Shown: positions 16,929 through 26,198, counted from the first letter of the stretch. The stretch is DNA of 64,000 nt from Croceivirga sp. (GCA_028284665.1 JANQRG010000046.1:62001-126000); one strand, 5' to 3'. A program made the numbers and translations. The notes: generated by a model from the letters alone, not told the origin.

Positions 16929-18512
16929 ATGATTACAGGAAAAAATTTGATTGGCAACGAACAGTCTGCTAAGGACGGTGCTGTTTTTACAACCTTTGAC
17001 CCGCAATTAAACGAGGCAAATGCATGGGAGTTTACAGAAGCTTCCCTAAACGAAATACATGCTGCTGTGGAGCTGGCCGAAAGGGCTTCCAAAGAATATG
17101 CCCTTATTGATGGTACAAAAAAAGCGCGCTTTCTTAAAGAAATTGCCACTCAAATTGAAACCCTGGGGGATGAGCTTATAGCTGTGTATTGCAAAGAATC
17201 GGGGTTGCCAGAAGGCCGTGCAAAAGGAGAACGGGGGCGTACTTGTTTTCAATTGCAAACCTTTGCTGATTTGGTAGCAGAAGGTTCCTGGGTAAATGCC
17301 ACAATCGACTCTGCACTTCCGGAGCGAGTCCCGGTACCGAAACCAGACTTACGTAAAATGCTTGTCCCAATTGGCCCAATTGCTGTTTTTGGAGCAAGCA
17401 ACTTTCCGCTGGCGTATTCCACTGCCGGCGGGGATACCGCAAGTGCTTTGGCGGCGGGATGTCCTGTAATTGTAAAAAGTCACCCTATGCATGCAGCAAC
17501 AGGTGAGTTAGTCGCCCATGCCATAGTTAAAGCAGCCGAATTAACTGGGATGCCCAATGGAGTGTTTTCCAATTTAAACAGTAAGGGGATTGAGGTCGGG
17601 CAAGAACTTGTAAAACACCCGGCAGTCAAAGGAGTAGGTTTTACCGGAAGTGTAAAAGGAGGACGTGCGCTGTTGGACCTTGCAGGACAGCGCCAGGAAC
17701 CTATCCCTGTTTTTGCTGAAATGGGGAGTGTAAACCCCGTAATCTTCTTACCCGAAGCCTTAAAGCGGCAGGGGGATTTCTGGGCAAAAACCTACGCGGG
17801 TTCTATTACCCTTGGGACCGGCCAGTTCTGTACCAATCCGGGCTTGCTTTTTGGGATAGCCGGGGATGCACTATCTGCTTTTGTAAATAGTTTATCTGAA
17901 GAAATTTCAGCAATACAACCGGGTTGTATGCTACATCCTAATATCAAAAAAAACTACGATACCAATACTGCAGCAATGTTGTCACAAAATGGTATTGAAG
18001 TAGTGGCAAAATCTCAAAATGTCACTCCTGCCAATTACCCACAACATACGCTTACCATGGTTCAGGGGAAGGATTTCTTATCCAATCCGAGACTTCACCA
18101 GGAGGTATTTGGCCCATTCTCCATGGTGGTGGCGTGCAAAGACCTGGAAGAACTGGAAGCCATAATCACCAATTTGGAGGGACAACTCACTGGGGCTATA
18201 ATTTCGGAGAACTCAGAAATTAAGGAGTACGGTAATCTTATCGGGATCTTGAAGAATAGGGTAGGGCGATTGATTTATAATGGAGCGCCTACTGGTGTAG
18301 AGGTTTGCCCGGCAATGCAGCATGGAGGACCCTATCCTGCCTCTACAGATAGCAGATTCGGTGCTGTGGGAATTCATGCCATACAACGTTGGGTACGACC
18401 GGTAAGTTATCAGAACTGGCCGGAAGATCTTTTACCAGGGGCTTTAAAGGATTCGAATCCCCTTGGAATTTCCCGTTTGGTGAATGGCAGTTTAACGAAT
18501 AAACCGCTCTAG
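16929..18512 (+). CDS. Alpha-ketoglutarate semialdehyde (2,5-dioxovalerate) dehydrogenase
   Basis: A 527-residue aldehyde dehydrogenase of the KGSADH type, oxidising alpha-ketoglutarate semialdehyde to 2-oxoglutarate with NAD(P)+. The catalytic cysteine is Cys301 (GTGQFCTNPG) and the general base is Glu264 (PVFAEMGSVNP). The cofactor-binding VGFTGSVKGG segment precedes them. The length and the C-terminal QHGGPYPASTDSRFGAVG region are typical of this ALDH branch rather than of succinate semialdehyde enzymes. It is the second gene of the hydroxyproline operon and supplies the final step into the TCA cycle. The specific substrate is inferred from branch and context. Confidence 0.9.
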   Translation: MITGKNLIGNEQSAKDGAVFTTFDPQLNEANAWEFTEASLNEIHAAVELAERASKEYALIDGTKKARFLKEIATQIETLGDELIAVYCKESGLPEGRAKGERGRTCFQLQTFADLVAEGSWVNATIDSALPERVPVPKPDLRKMLVPIGPIAVFGASNFPLAYSTAGGDTASALAAGCPVIVKSHPMHAATGELVAHAIVKAAELTGMPNGVFSNLNSKGIEVGQELVKHPAVKGVGFTGSVKGGRALLDLAGQRQEPIPVFAEMGSVNPVIFLPEALKRQGDFWAKTYAGSITLGTGQFCTNPGLLFGIAGDALSAFVNSLSEEISAIQPGCMLHPNIKKNYDTNTAAMLSQNGIEVVAKSQNVTPANYPQHTLTMVQGKDFLSNPRLHQEVFGPFSMVVACKDLEELEAIITNLEGQLTGAIISENSEIKEYGNLIGILKNRVGRLIYNGAPTGVEVCPAMQHGGPYPASTDSRFGAVGIHAIQRWVRPVSYQNWPEDLLPGALKDSNPLGISRLVNGSLTNKPL

Positions 18513-18517
18513 TCGAT

Positions 18518-19531
18518 ATGGCAAAGCATGTTTTTCATTGTATCGATGCCCATACCTGTGGTAACCCTGTACGGCTGGTAAAGACAGGTGGCCCTGATTT
18601 GGTAGGGGACTCGATGAATGCAAAACGACTACACTTTTTGAAGGAATTTGATTGGATCAGAACAGGTTTGATGTTTGAACCGAGAGGGCATGATATGATG
18701 AGTGGCAGTATTTTGTATCCGCCACATGATCCAAAAAATGATTGTGCCGTGCTTTTCATTGAAACAAGTGGTTGCTTACCCATGTGTGGCCATGGCACCA
18801 TTGGTACTGTAACTATAGCACTGGAAGAAGGTGTTTTGGAACCCAAGACCCCGGGAAAGGTTTATATTGAGGCTCCGGCAGGATTGGTGGAAGCAGCGTA
18901 TTATCAGAATGCGTATGGAAAAGTGGAGTGGGTAGAATTGACCAATGTAAAAAGTTATCTGGCAGCAAGCGAATTGGAGATTGAATGTGAAGGACTGGGT
19001 ACAGTGATTTTTGACGTTGCCTACGGTGGAAATTTTTATGCCATTATTGAACCACAGGAGAGTTACTCGGATGTCAACGACTACGCCGCCAGTGATTTAA
19101 TACGGTTTTCCAAAATGATACGAGAACAGATCAATACCAAATATCCAAATCAGTTTGTCCACCCGGAGAACAACACCATCCGGGGAGTTTCGCATGTTTT
19201 ATGGACAGGATCTCCCTTACAAAATGGGAGTAGCGCACGAAATGCAGTTTTCTATGGGGACAAAGCCATTGACCGTTCTCCCTGTGGTACCGGAACTTCA
19301 GCCCGAATGGCACAACTTCATGCAAAAGGCCGTTTAGCGGTGGGAGAACCCTTTGTTCATGAAAGCATTATCGGATCTACATTTACGGGGCGTGTTAAAA
19401 CGACTACCACCCTGGGACAGTATCAGGCGATTGTTCCCGTTATAAAAGGATGGGCAAAGGTCTATGGGGTGAATACCATCACCATAGACACCGATGATGA
19501 CCCTTATGCTCACGGTTTTCAAGTAGTTTGA
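18518..19531 (+). CDS. 4-hydroxyproline 2-epimerase (proline racemase family)
   Basis: A 337-residue cofactor-independent epimerase converting trans-4-hydroxy-L-proline to cis-4-hydroxy-D-proline. Both acid/base cysteines are present: Cys90 in PMCGHGTIG and Cys256 in DRSPCGTGTSA. This Cys/Cys pair distinguishes a racemase/epimerase from the related trans-3-hydroxyproline dehydratases, which lack the second cysteine. The N-terminal CIDAHTCGNPVR segment is also characteristic. It starts 5 bp after the dehydrogenase, and the FAD oxidoreductase begins one base after its stop, so the operon is tight. Confidence 0.93.
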   Translation: MAKHVFHCIDAHTCGNPVRLVKTGGPDLVGDSMNAKRLHFLKEFDWIRTGLMFEPRGHDMMSGSILYPPHDPKNDCAVLFIETSGCLPMCGHGTIGTVTIALEEGVLEPKTPGKVYIEAPAGLVEAAYYQNAYGKVEWVELTNVKSYLAASELEIECEGLGTVIFDVAYGGNFYAIIEPQESYSDVNDYAASDLIRFSKMIREQINTKYPNQFVHPENNTIRGVSHVLWTGSPLQNGSSARNAVFYGDKAIDRSPCGTGTSARMAQLHAKGRLAVGEPFVHESIIGSTFTGRVKTTTTLGQYQAIVPVIKGWAKVYGVNTITIDTDDDPYAHGFQVV

Positions 19532-19532
19532 G

Positions 19533-20783
19533 ATGGCAAAGAACGTAATCGTGGTTGGTGGAGGTATAATAGGGTTGTGTTGCGCGTATTATCTTCAAAA
19601 AGAAGGACATCAGGTTACTATTATCGACAAGTCCAAAATGGATTCCGGCGCCTCTTTTGTGAATGCCGGATACCTGGTTCCCAGCCACTTTATTCCGCTG
19701 GCAGCTCCTGGTATGATCAATCAGGGAATTCGCTATATGTTTAATTCTGCCAGTCCCTTCTACATCAAACCCAGATGGGATAGTGACTTTTTAAAATGGG
19801 CCTGGTATTTTAAAAAATCCTGTACTGCCGCCAAAGTAGAAAGGGCTATTCCGGTTATCCGGGATTTGAATTTGTTTAGTAAACAGTTGTTTGAAGCCAT
19901 AAAAACTTCTGGAGATCTCGGTGATTTCCATTTAGAGAAAAAAGGACTCCTAATGGTGTATCAAACCAAAAAATATGAGGAGTTAGAGGGGAAAACTGCT
20001 GAAAGGGCCCGGGAATTAGGGCTTGAAGTAACTCAGTTGAGTTCAGCAGCCTTAAAGGACGTAGAACCCAACAGGGCGCTAAATGCTCTTGGGGCGTACC
20101 ACTATTTATGTGATGCCCATACCACTCCAACCGAATTCATGAGGGCCATGACCAACTATTTATCCGGAGTAGGGGTTCAAATTAAACAGCAGGAAAGGGT
20201 AGTGGAACTGCAGCATAACGGGGATAAGATACAAGGGGTAAGCACAGATAAAAAAACGTACGCTGCGGATGAGGTGATCCTGGCTATGGGTTCCTGGTCT
20301 TCCGGGTTAACTAAAAAGTTGGGATGGAATTTGCCTCTGCAAGCTGGAAAAGGGTACTGTATTAACCTAAAGAGCACCACTGGAATTACCATGCCCGCCT
20401 TGTTATGTGAAGCGAAAATTGCAGTTTCCCCAATGCGCGGGTTTACCCGCTTTGCAGGAACAATGGAGTTCTCCGGAATAAACCATCACATACGAAGAGA
20501 ACGGGTAGGCGCAATAGCTCAAGGTGTTGCGAAATACTATCCAGGTCTTAGTATTCCGGAAGAGGCGGCCAATACTGCTCAATATGGTCTACGGCCTGTT
20601 TCTCCTGATGGGTTACCCTACATCGGCAGGTACAGCAAAATCAAGAATTTAGTAGTTGCCACCGGTCATGCCATGATGGGCTGGAGTTTGGGTCCTGCTA
20701 CTGGAAAATTGATCAGTGAAGTGGTTTCGGAGAAAAAACTGTCCCTGGAGATCTCATTACTTAACCCGGAACGAAAGTTTTAA
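19533..20783 (+). CDS. FAD-dependent D-amino-acid oxidoreductase, probable D-hydroxyproline dehydrogenase
   Basis: A 416-residue DadA/DAO-family flavoprotein. The FAD dinucleotide fold is at the N-terminus with VVGGGIIG at residues 7-14 and the following acid-containing strand near residue 34. A C-terminal FAD-contacting segment contains ATGHAMMGWSLGPATG (near 375). In this operon it should oxidise cis-4-hydroxy-D-proline to the pyrroline imine consumed by the DapA-family enzyme. The electron acceptor (quinone or O2) cannot be told from sequence. It is the last operon gene; the next gene has its own promoter 70 bp downstream. Confidence 0.88.
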   Translation: MAKNVIVVGGGIIGLCCAYYLQKEGHQVTIIDKSKMDSGASFVNAGYLVPSHFIPLAAPGMINQGIRYMFNSASPFYIKPRWDSDFLKWAWYFKKSCTAAKVERAIPVIRDLNLFSKQLFEAIKTSGDLGDFHLEKKGLLMVYQTKKYEELEGKTAERARELGLEVTQLSSAALKDVEPNRALNALGAYHYLCDAHTTPTEFMRAMTNYLSGVGVQIKQQERVVELQHNGDKIQGVSTDKKTYAADEVILAMGSWSSGLTKKLGWNLPLQAGKGYCINLKSTTGITMPALLCEAKIAVSPMRGFTRFAGTMEFSGINHHIRRERVGAIAQGVAKYYPGLSIPEEAANTAQYGLRPVSPDGLPYIGRYSKIKNLVVATGHAMMGWSLGPATGKLISEVVSEKKLSLEISLLNPERKF

Positions 20784-20852
20784 ACTGGCCTAAACTTTGG
20801 TGAATTTCAACGATTGGCATTGCTTTTGTTTTTCCAATCTTTTAGAAGCGCT

Positions 20853-20860
20853 TAATTTTG
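20853..20860 (+). promoter_or_regulatory. Promoter -7 element TAATTTTG directly before an ATG
   Basis: TAATTTTG ends four bases before the ATG at 20865, with a TTTG at 20825-20828 upstream. The transcript would begin at or within a base or two of the start codon, so this mRNA may be leaderless. Confidence 0.55.
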
Positions 20861-20864
20861 CAAT

Positions 20865-21797
20865 ATGACAGAAAACTACTTAACACTATACTGTTGTCTC
20901 GTCCTATCCTTATATGGAGCTATTGCCCAAGAAATTGAGCAATTTACAGTAAAGGATTTTGATTTAAGAGGAAGCGTTAAACAGTGCCAGGTGATCACCG
21001 ATTACGGCAGTGAAGTCTTTGAATTTGATGAATTGGGGAGGTTACTTACGGTTACTACTAAATATAATGAAGAGGATAGGGATGTGACCGTTTACAAATA
21101 TGATAACGGTACTTTGGCGGAAAAACGCGCAGAAAGTTATAAGAATAACACTTTGGACTTATCCAGTTCAATGGCGTATCTCTATACGGTTGACAGCACG
21201 GATCATAAAATAGTCAAGGAAAAAATCATTTCCTATGACAAAGAATTTCTGGAAACACAAGAGTACCATTTTGACGACAGTGATCAATTACAACGGATAG
21301 TAGTCTCCCATCAGAATGCAGTGGATGAAATTATCATAGAATATACCAGTTACAAAAATGAAACTACCAGAACGTATCTGGAATATGGGGTGATTCAAAA
21401 GTCGATCCGGGAGTCTTATGGAAAAAACGCAAGGGGGGAGCAGCAGAAAACGATTTTGACCAAAGAATATCTGGATGGCGAATTGGACAAAGCCGTTGAA
21501 GAGCGATTTGACTCAAATAACAATTTGATTGTTAAAGAATTATTCATTTTTGACACCACCGAAAAACAATTCAAAAGCCAGGAAAAACACGTTTATCGAT
21601 ATAATGCAGATGGTTTTCTAACTAAGGAAATTACGCAACGGGGAAATGCTGTTGGCGAAAAGGAATATATCTATCAATTTGATAATGCCCCTGAAAAAAA
21701 CTGGGTTAAAAAGATCATTACCCCGGACAACAGCTATGTCACGCGAAAAATAAATTACCATATAGCTGCAGAAGACAAGGAAAATCCTCAGAAGTAA
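20865..21797 (+). CDS. Secreted YD/RHS-like repeat protein of unknown function
   Basis: A 310-residue exported protein with a signal peptide (cleavage probably after about residue 21, YGAIAQ). The mature part consists of repeated short beta-hairpin units of the type EFDELGRL, KYDNGTL, RYNADGFLTKE and YQFDN, resembling YD/RHS-like repeats that form extended beta-sheets. Such short proteins are widespread in Bacteroidota and have no assigned role. There is no catalytic motif and no toxin domain. It stands between the hydroxyproline operon and a convergent esterase gene, 3 bp from the latter's end. Confidence 0.7.
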   Translation: MTENYLTLYCCLVLSLYGAIAQEIEQFTVKDFDLRGSVKQCQVITDYGSEVFEFDELGRLLTVTTKYNEEDRDVTVYKYDNGTLAEKRAESYKNNTLDLSSSMAYLYTVDSTDHKIVKEKIISYDKEFLETQEYHFDDSDQLQRIVVSHQNAVDEIIIEYTSYKNETTRTYLEYGVIQKSIRESYGKNARGEQQKTILTKEYLDGELDKAVEERFDSNNNLIVKELFIFDTTEKQFKSQEKHVYRYNADGFLTKEITQRGNAVGEKEYIYQFDNAPEKNWVKKIITPDNSYVTRKINYHIAAEDKENPQK

Positions 21798-21800
21798 ATA

Positions 21801-22448
21801 TCATTTGGCAATTTCTAAAAGTATTTCCGGGCGTAACTCATGCCCTCCTTTGAACGAAAGAGTCTTGATGGTAGGTCCAAAAAGAGCCTCTACTTTTTTC
21901 GTTTCTGCGGCGATACGGTCTGGAGATAAGTAGGGATCGTCTTCTCCATAAATCAGTAATACTTCTGTAGTATTCTCGCTTAAAAAAGTAAAATCGTTAC
22001 GGGTGAGCTCCTTTGGAATACCACCGGCATACAGGACTATTTTTTTACAAGGAATTTTTTTTCGAGCCCACCACCGAAGTGCGATCGACACCCCTTGTGA
22101 AAATCCGAAAATGATAAGGTTTTTTATTCTCCCTGTGTTTTCCGTTTCCCAGACCTTATCAACATAATTCAGGACATTGTCTATTTCTTGCGACGTATCT
22201 TCCCGGGTAAGCCAACTGGCTCCAACGTTTTTAAAGGCAGTATCAAGATAATACTTTGAGGGTGCCTGGGGCGCAATCAGATAGTTGTCTTTTTCATCCA
22301 GTACCTGGAAGGGCCTTAAAAAGTAGCGACCTAAATGACCCATACCATGAAAAGTTATCCACACATTTTTGGTATTCTTAGAAAGTTCGTGTAGTGTTTC
22401 ATACGAATTGGTGCTTTGGTAGCTGACGGTTTTAGTTGTTTTTTTCAT
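21801..22448 (-). CDS. Alpha/beta hydrolase (phospholipase/carboxylesterase type)
   Basis: A 215-residue cytoplasmic serine hydrolase. The nucleophile elbow is GFSQG near residue 112. The catalytic Asp lies in IYGEDDPYLS near residue 175 and the His in FKGGHEL near residue 203, a full triad in the order expected for the YpfH/carboxylesterase branch. There is no signal peptide. The natural ester is unknown. It is transcribed divergently from the menaquinone cluster, so the two share the promoter region at about 22450-22510. Confidence 0.85.
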   Translation of the reverse strand: MKKTTKTVSYQSTNSYETLHELSKNTKNVWITFHGMGHLGRYFLRPFQVLDEKDNYLIAPQAPSKYYLDTAFKNVGASWLTREDTSQEIDNVLNYVDKVWETENTGRIKNLIIFGFSQGVSIALRWWARKKIPCKKIVLYAGGIPKELTRNDFTFLSENTTEVLLIYGEDDPYLSPDRIAAETKKVEALFGPTIKTLSFKGGHELRPEILLEIAK

Positions 22449-22489
22449 GTGTTTCGGAAATCGTTACCTAAGGTAGCCGGTTGAATCCG

Positions 22490-22497
22490 TAATTTTG
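22490..22497 (+). promoter_or_regulatory. Promoter -7 element TAATTTTG for the menaquinone cluster
   Basis: TAATTTTG ends 13 bp before the ATG at 22511 of the thioesterase gene, the first gene of the plus-strand cluster. Confidence 0.55.
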
Positions 22498-22510
22498 CAA
22501 AAAAAATTTG

Positions 22511-22933
22511 ATGCAAGATCACAAAACGAAAATATTAGCAGTTTGTAATCAGGTAAGCCAGGGCACATTGATGGAAACATTGGATATTGAGTATGTAGAT
22601 GTAGGGGAGAATTTTTTGATTGCCAGGATGCCTGTTGGTCCTAAAGTCTTTCAACCGGATGGGGTCCTCCATGGAGGAGCAACAGTCGCACTTGCGGAAA
22701 GTGTGGGAAGTGCAGCGTCGTATATTTTTTTGGATGCTAACAAGCTGGTTGTGCGTGGGATAGAAATAGCTGCCAATCACGTTAGAAGTGTCAGAGAAGG
22801 TTTTGTTTATGCCAAGGCTGCTATGATCCATAAAGGCAGAACCACCCAGCTCTGGGAAATTAAAGTTACAAATGGAGAAGGAGAACTTATTTCGAATTGC
22901 AAATTAACGACCATTGCCCTCCCCAAAGAATAG
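22511..22933 (+). CDS. menI: Hotdog-fold thioesterase, probable 1,4-dihydroxy-2-naphthoyl-CoA hydrolase
   Basis: A 140-residue PaaI/YdiI-type hotdog thioesterase. The active-site pattern is GVLHGGATVALAESVGS near residues 54-70, with the HGG loop and the acidic Glu (ALAE) of the YdiI/PaaI group. An in-frame TTG at 22508 is one codon upstream, but the ATG at 22511 is the natural start. The position immediately before menF, overlapping it by 20 bp, makes DHNA-CoA hydrolysis in menaquinone synthesis the best assignment. A general acyl-CoA thioesterase remains possible. Confidence 0.8.
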   Translation: MQDHKTKILAVCNQVSQGTLMETLDIEYVDVGENFLIARMPVGPKVFQPDGVLHGGATVALAESVGSAASYIFLDANKLVVRGIEIAANHVRSVREGFVYAKAAMIHKGRTTQLWEIKVTNGEGELISNCKLTTIALPKE

Positions 22934-23966
22934 TATTCCATTTACCGAAATTAGCGAACGGTTATCCCGGAATCTCCCCTTTGTCTTGTTTAGAACTCCC
23001 GGATCCAAAACGATTCATGCTGTTTATCAAGAGGATCAGGAGGTAATATTGCTAAAGGACTATGAGCAATCTGGTTTCCTTTTTGCTCCCTTTGATATGC
23101 AATACACTACTATATTGCTTCGTGCGGATCAAATTGAAACATACCCCTGGGAAAAATCTGAGCTCCCGGATACCAATACTAAACGACTTGTCAGTGAAGG
23201 AAGGACGAGGCACAAGGCGCTACTCAAAAAGGGGATTAAAGCTATTGAGGATGGAGACCTGAAAAAGGTTGTGCTGTCGAGAAAAATTAGGGCCTCCAAT
23301 CGGAAAGCGCCTTTACCCATCTTTGAAGACATGCTATCCCGATATTCCGATGCCATGGTATATTTTTTTCATCATCCTAAGGTAGGAACCTGGTTGGGGG
23401 CTACCCCGGAACGTTTTTTGGAAATTAGAAAAGGAAGGTTGTCTACTACTTCCCTGGCCGGTACGCTTCCCTTCGTAGAGGGAGTAGCTCCAATGTGGAC
23501 TTCAAAAGAGTTGGAGGAACAACAAATAGTTACAGATTTTATCAAAGAAAAGTTGCGTGGTTATGTAGGCGCTTTAGAATGTTCTGTACCCGAAACTGTG
23601 AGATCTGGCAAATTGTGGCATCTAAAAACTGAGATTTCTGCAATGGGGGTTACATTTCAAGATTGGGACCCCATTATTAACGCCTTACATCCCACCCCGG
23701 CAGTATGTGGTCTACCCAAATACGAGGCTATGGCATTTATACTGGAAAATGAATCGTATTCCAGGGAGTATTACACAGGGTTTTTAGGGGGCTTAAATTT
23801 GGATCAAAAAGAGCAGCTTGATCTTTATGTAAACCTTAGGTGCGTGAAAATGGAAAAAGAGGTTGTCCAGATCTTTGTTGGTGGAGGCATAACCAAGGAT
23901 TCTGATCCTGAACAGGAGTGGTTAGAGACCCAATATAAAAGTCGTACGATGCTGGACGTCCTGTAA
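22914..23966 (+). CDS. menF: Isochorismate synthase
   Basis: A 350-residue chorismate-utilising enzyme converting chorismate to isochorismate, the first committed step to menaquinone. Typical segments are VVLSRKIRA near residue 120 (general-base Lys region), GATPERFL near 160, the SLAGT loop near 180, the metal-ligand segment HLKTEISA near 240, LHPTPAVCGLPK near 260 and YYTGFLGG near 290. The frame contains no ATG near the N-terminus; the start is TTG at 22914, inside the end of the thioesterase gene. Translational coupling to that gene is therefore likely. Confidence 0.9.
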   Translation: MPSPKNSIPFTEISERLSRNLPFVLFRTPGSKTIHAVYQEDQEVILLKDYEQSGFLFAPFDMQYTTILLRADQIETYPWEKSELPDTNTKRLVSEGRTRHKALLKKGIKAIEDGDLKKVVLSRKIRASNRKAPLPIFEDMLSRYSDAMVYFFHHPKVGTWLGATPERFLEIRKGRLSTTSLAGTLPFVEGVAPMWTSKELEEQQIVTDFIKEKLRGYVGALECSVPETVRSGKLWHLKTEISAMGVTFQDWDPIINALHPTPAVCGLPKYEAMAFILENESYSREYYTGFLGGLNLDQKEQLDLYVNLRCVKMEKEVVQIFVGGGITKDSDPEQEWLETQYKSRTMLDVL

Positions 23967-23973
23967 GCTACTG

Positions 23974-24005
23974 TTGGTTTATAAACACCAGCCGTCGTAC
24001 TTTTG
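23974..24005 (+). promoter_or_regulatory. menD promoter TTG-N21-TACTTTTG
   Basis: TTG at 23974-23976 and TACTTTTG at 23998-24005 fit the Bacteroidota promoter consensus. The -7 element ends six bases before the menD ATG, so the message would have almost no leader. Confidence 0.6.
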
Positions 24006-24011
24006 CGCTTC

Positions 24012-25763
24012 ATGGAATACTCAAACATACCTTCCGCAAGGAATTTAGTGTTAGCCTGCAAAAAAAGGCAGATCAAACATATCGTAATTTCCCCGGGTTC
24101 TCGTAACGCTCCCCTTACCTTAAGTTTTGCCAACGATCCTTTTTTTGAGTGTTTTAGCATAGTAGATGAACGAAGCGCAGCTTTTTTTGCTATGGGTATT
24201 GCCCAGCAAAACAATAGGCCTGTGGTGGTGGTGTGTACTTCCGGAAGTGCATTGTTAAATTATTATCCGGCGATCGCAGAAGCCTTTTACAGTGCCATTC
24301 CTGTGGTGGCCATATCCGCTGATCGACCTCCGTATAAAATTGATATCGGTGATGGTCAAACCATTCGACAAGACCTTGTATTTGACAGACACATAGGCTA
24401 TTCGGCAAATTTAAAATTGGATATCGCCCATGCCGTAGAAACCATCGGAGAATTTAGCCCTGAGCTCTTAAGTAGTACCCAAGAAGAGGTGGAAAGGTTT
24501 AACCTGCAGGAAGTGGACAAGGCGATGTGTGTAGCGTTTGAAGAGAAATTACCAGTGCATATTAATATTCCCTTTGAAGAGCCCTTATATGGTAAAGTTT
24601 CGTGGAACGAATCCCCAACAGAAAATGTCTCCAGACCTATAGCTTCTTCCAAAAAAGAACCTGTTCAAATTCCGGAAGCCAGGAATTCCTGGAATACAGC
24701 GCAGCGCAAGATGGTTCTGGTAGGGGTAAATAACCCGGAAAGCATCAACCCGGCATTTCTTCACATTCTGGCAGAGGATCCTTCGGTTCTGGTTTTTACA
24801 GAAACCACATCCAATTTACATCACCCCAACTTTTTTCCCAGTATAGACAGTATAATTTTTCCTGTGGAAAAGGCAGCGGACACAAATGATCTGTTCAAAT
24901 TACTGCAGCCTGATATTTTATTGACTTTTGGAGGGCTAATTGTATCGAAAAAAGTGAAGGCCTTCTTAAGAAAGTATAGGCCAAAACAGCATTGGCATGT
25001 GCACGAATACAAAGCATACGATACGTACCTTGCCCTTTCCGAGCATTTTAAAACGGATGCGAATACCTTCCTAAGTGGTTTACTTTCCGGCACTAAACCA
25101 ATAAAAAGTGAGTACCGAACTTTCTGGGATACGTACAAAAGCAAGTATATAAAACGAAGAAAGCAGTATTTAGAGAAAATCGTTTTTTCAGACTTCAAAG
25201 CTTTCGATACTATTCTCCGGAGTATTCCCCAAGGTCATCAACTCCAACTTTCCAACAGTTCCACAGTACGATATGCCCAGCTCTTTGATATACATCCGAG
25301 CATAGCAGTATTTTGTAACCGGGGTACTAGTGGTATTGATGGTAGTACCTCCACGGCGGTTGGGGCGGCATATTATTCCAAAAACCCGACCTTACTTATT
25401 ACCGGTGATTTGAGTTTTTTCTATGATAGCAACGCGTTTTGGAATCGATATGTCAGACCTGATTTTCGGGTCATATTGATCAATAATTCCGGGGGCGGCA
25501 TTTTTAGAATTTTACCTGGATTTGACGGTTCTGAACTTTTTGCCAAATACTTCGAAACCACACATCAACTAAGTGCTGCTCATCTATGCGAGCAGTTCGG
25601 CTTACACTATCATTCTGCCTGTAATCATAAGGAGTTGGAGAATGCACTTCAAGATTTTTATTTACCGTCTGATCGGGCAAAAGTGTTGGAAGTTTTTACC
25701 CCACGAGAAGAGAACAACAAAATTTTGCTTGATTACTTTGATTTCATATCTTCGGACTATTGA
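24012..25763 (+). CDS. menD: 2-succinyl-5-enolpyruvyl-6-hydroxy-3-cyclohexene-1-carboxylate synthase
   Basis: A ThDP-dependent enzyme of 583 residues that joins isochorismate and 2-oxoglutarate. The N-terminal PYR domain carries VISPGSRNAPL (near residue 27) and the activating-glutamate segment DERSAAFFAMG (near 50). The C-terminal PP domain has the ThDP/Mg motif GDLSFFYDSNAFWN (near 464) and NNSGGGIFRILPG. The ATG at 24012 is chosen over the TTG at 24003, which lies inside the promoter element. Its 2-oxoglutarate co-substrate is the same compound made by the hydroxyproline operon, though no regulatory link is evident. Confidence 0.95.
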   Translation: MEYSNIPSARNLVLACKKRQIKHIVISPGSRNAPLTLSFANDPFFECFSIVDERSAAFFAMGIAQQNNRPVVVVCTSGSALLNYYPAIAEAFYSAIPVVAISADRPPYKIDIGDGQTIRQDLVFDRHIGYSANLKLDIAHAVETIGEFSPELLSSTQEEVERFNLQEVDKAMCVAFEEKLPVHINIPFEEPLYGKVSWNESPTENVSRPIASSKKEPVQIPEARNSWNTAQRKMVLVGVNNPESINPAFLHILAEDPSVLVFTETTSNLHHPNFFPSIDSIIFPVEKAADTNDLFKLLQPDILLTFGGLIVSKKVKAFLRKYRPKQHWHVHEYKAYDTYLALSEHFKTDANTFLSGLLSGTKPIKSEYRTFWDTYKSKYIKRRKQYLEKIVFSDFKAFDTILRSIPQGHQLQLSNSSTVRYAQLFDIHPSIAVFCNRGTSGIDGSTSTAVGAAYYSKNPTLLITGDLSFFYDSNAFWNRYVRPDFRVILINNSGGGIFRILPGFDGSELFAKYFETTHQLSAAHLCEQFGLHYHSACNHKELENALQDFYLPSDRAKVLEVFTPREENNKILLDYFDFISSDY

Positions 25764-25789
25764 TAACTTATAAAAGAGCACTAACGAAA

Positions 25790-26131
25790 ATGAGTAAAAG
25801 AGATGAATTAATCGAAAAGTATGCGGCGGACATCAAAGAAAAGTTTGGAGAAACTCCAGATATGGATTTTCTTACCAAAGTCGCAATTGGTTTAGGACCG
25901 GCTATCTACAATCTTGACGCTTCTAAGGTTTCAGGGAGCGATAACAAAGAATTAGAAACGGTTAAGAACAATTTCTTGATCAAAAAGCTAGGACTTGCTG
26001 ATGGCCCCGAATTGATGGATGCGATAAACAGCGTAATCGATAAATATGGAAGAGGGGATAAAAACAAGCATAGAGCGGTAATCTATTATCAGTTGGCAAA
26101 GCATTTCGGTAAAGAATCCGTTTACAATTAA
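25790..26131 (+). CDS. DUF2853 family protein
   Basis: A 113-residue, fully helical cytoplasmic protein matching DUF2853. It begins MSKRDELIEKYAADIKEKFG and has the conserved AIGLGPAIYNLDASKVSGSD segment. The ATG at 25790 is used rather than the TTG at 25760, which overlaps menD. It lies 26 bp after menD and is followed by a strong terminator. Its placement after menD recurs in flavobacteria as I recall, but no function is known. Confidence 0.85.
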   Translation: MSKRDELIEKYAADIKEKFGETPDMDFLTKVAIGLGPAIYNLDASKVSGSDNKELETVKNNFLIKKLGLADGPELMDAINSVIDKYGRGDKNKHRAVIYYQLAKHFGKESVYN

Positions 26132-26157
26132 TAGCCCCTGTCACAAAAAGTAAGATA

Positions 26158-26181
26158 AACCGTGCTTAGCACGGTTTTTTC
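26158..26181 (+). terminator. Intrinsic terminator after DUF2853
   Basis: AACCGTGC and GCACGGTT form an 8-bp stem with a 3-nt loop (TTA) followed by a T-run. It closes the thioesterase-menF-menD-DUF2853 transcript. Confidence 0.88.
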
Positions 26182-26198
26182 TTTTTAATATCCTTGTA

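Noticed and set aside
20865-21797. RHS/YD-type toxin
   Set aside because: The protein is short, has no C-terminal toxin domain, no polymorphic tip and no immunity gene beside it.
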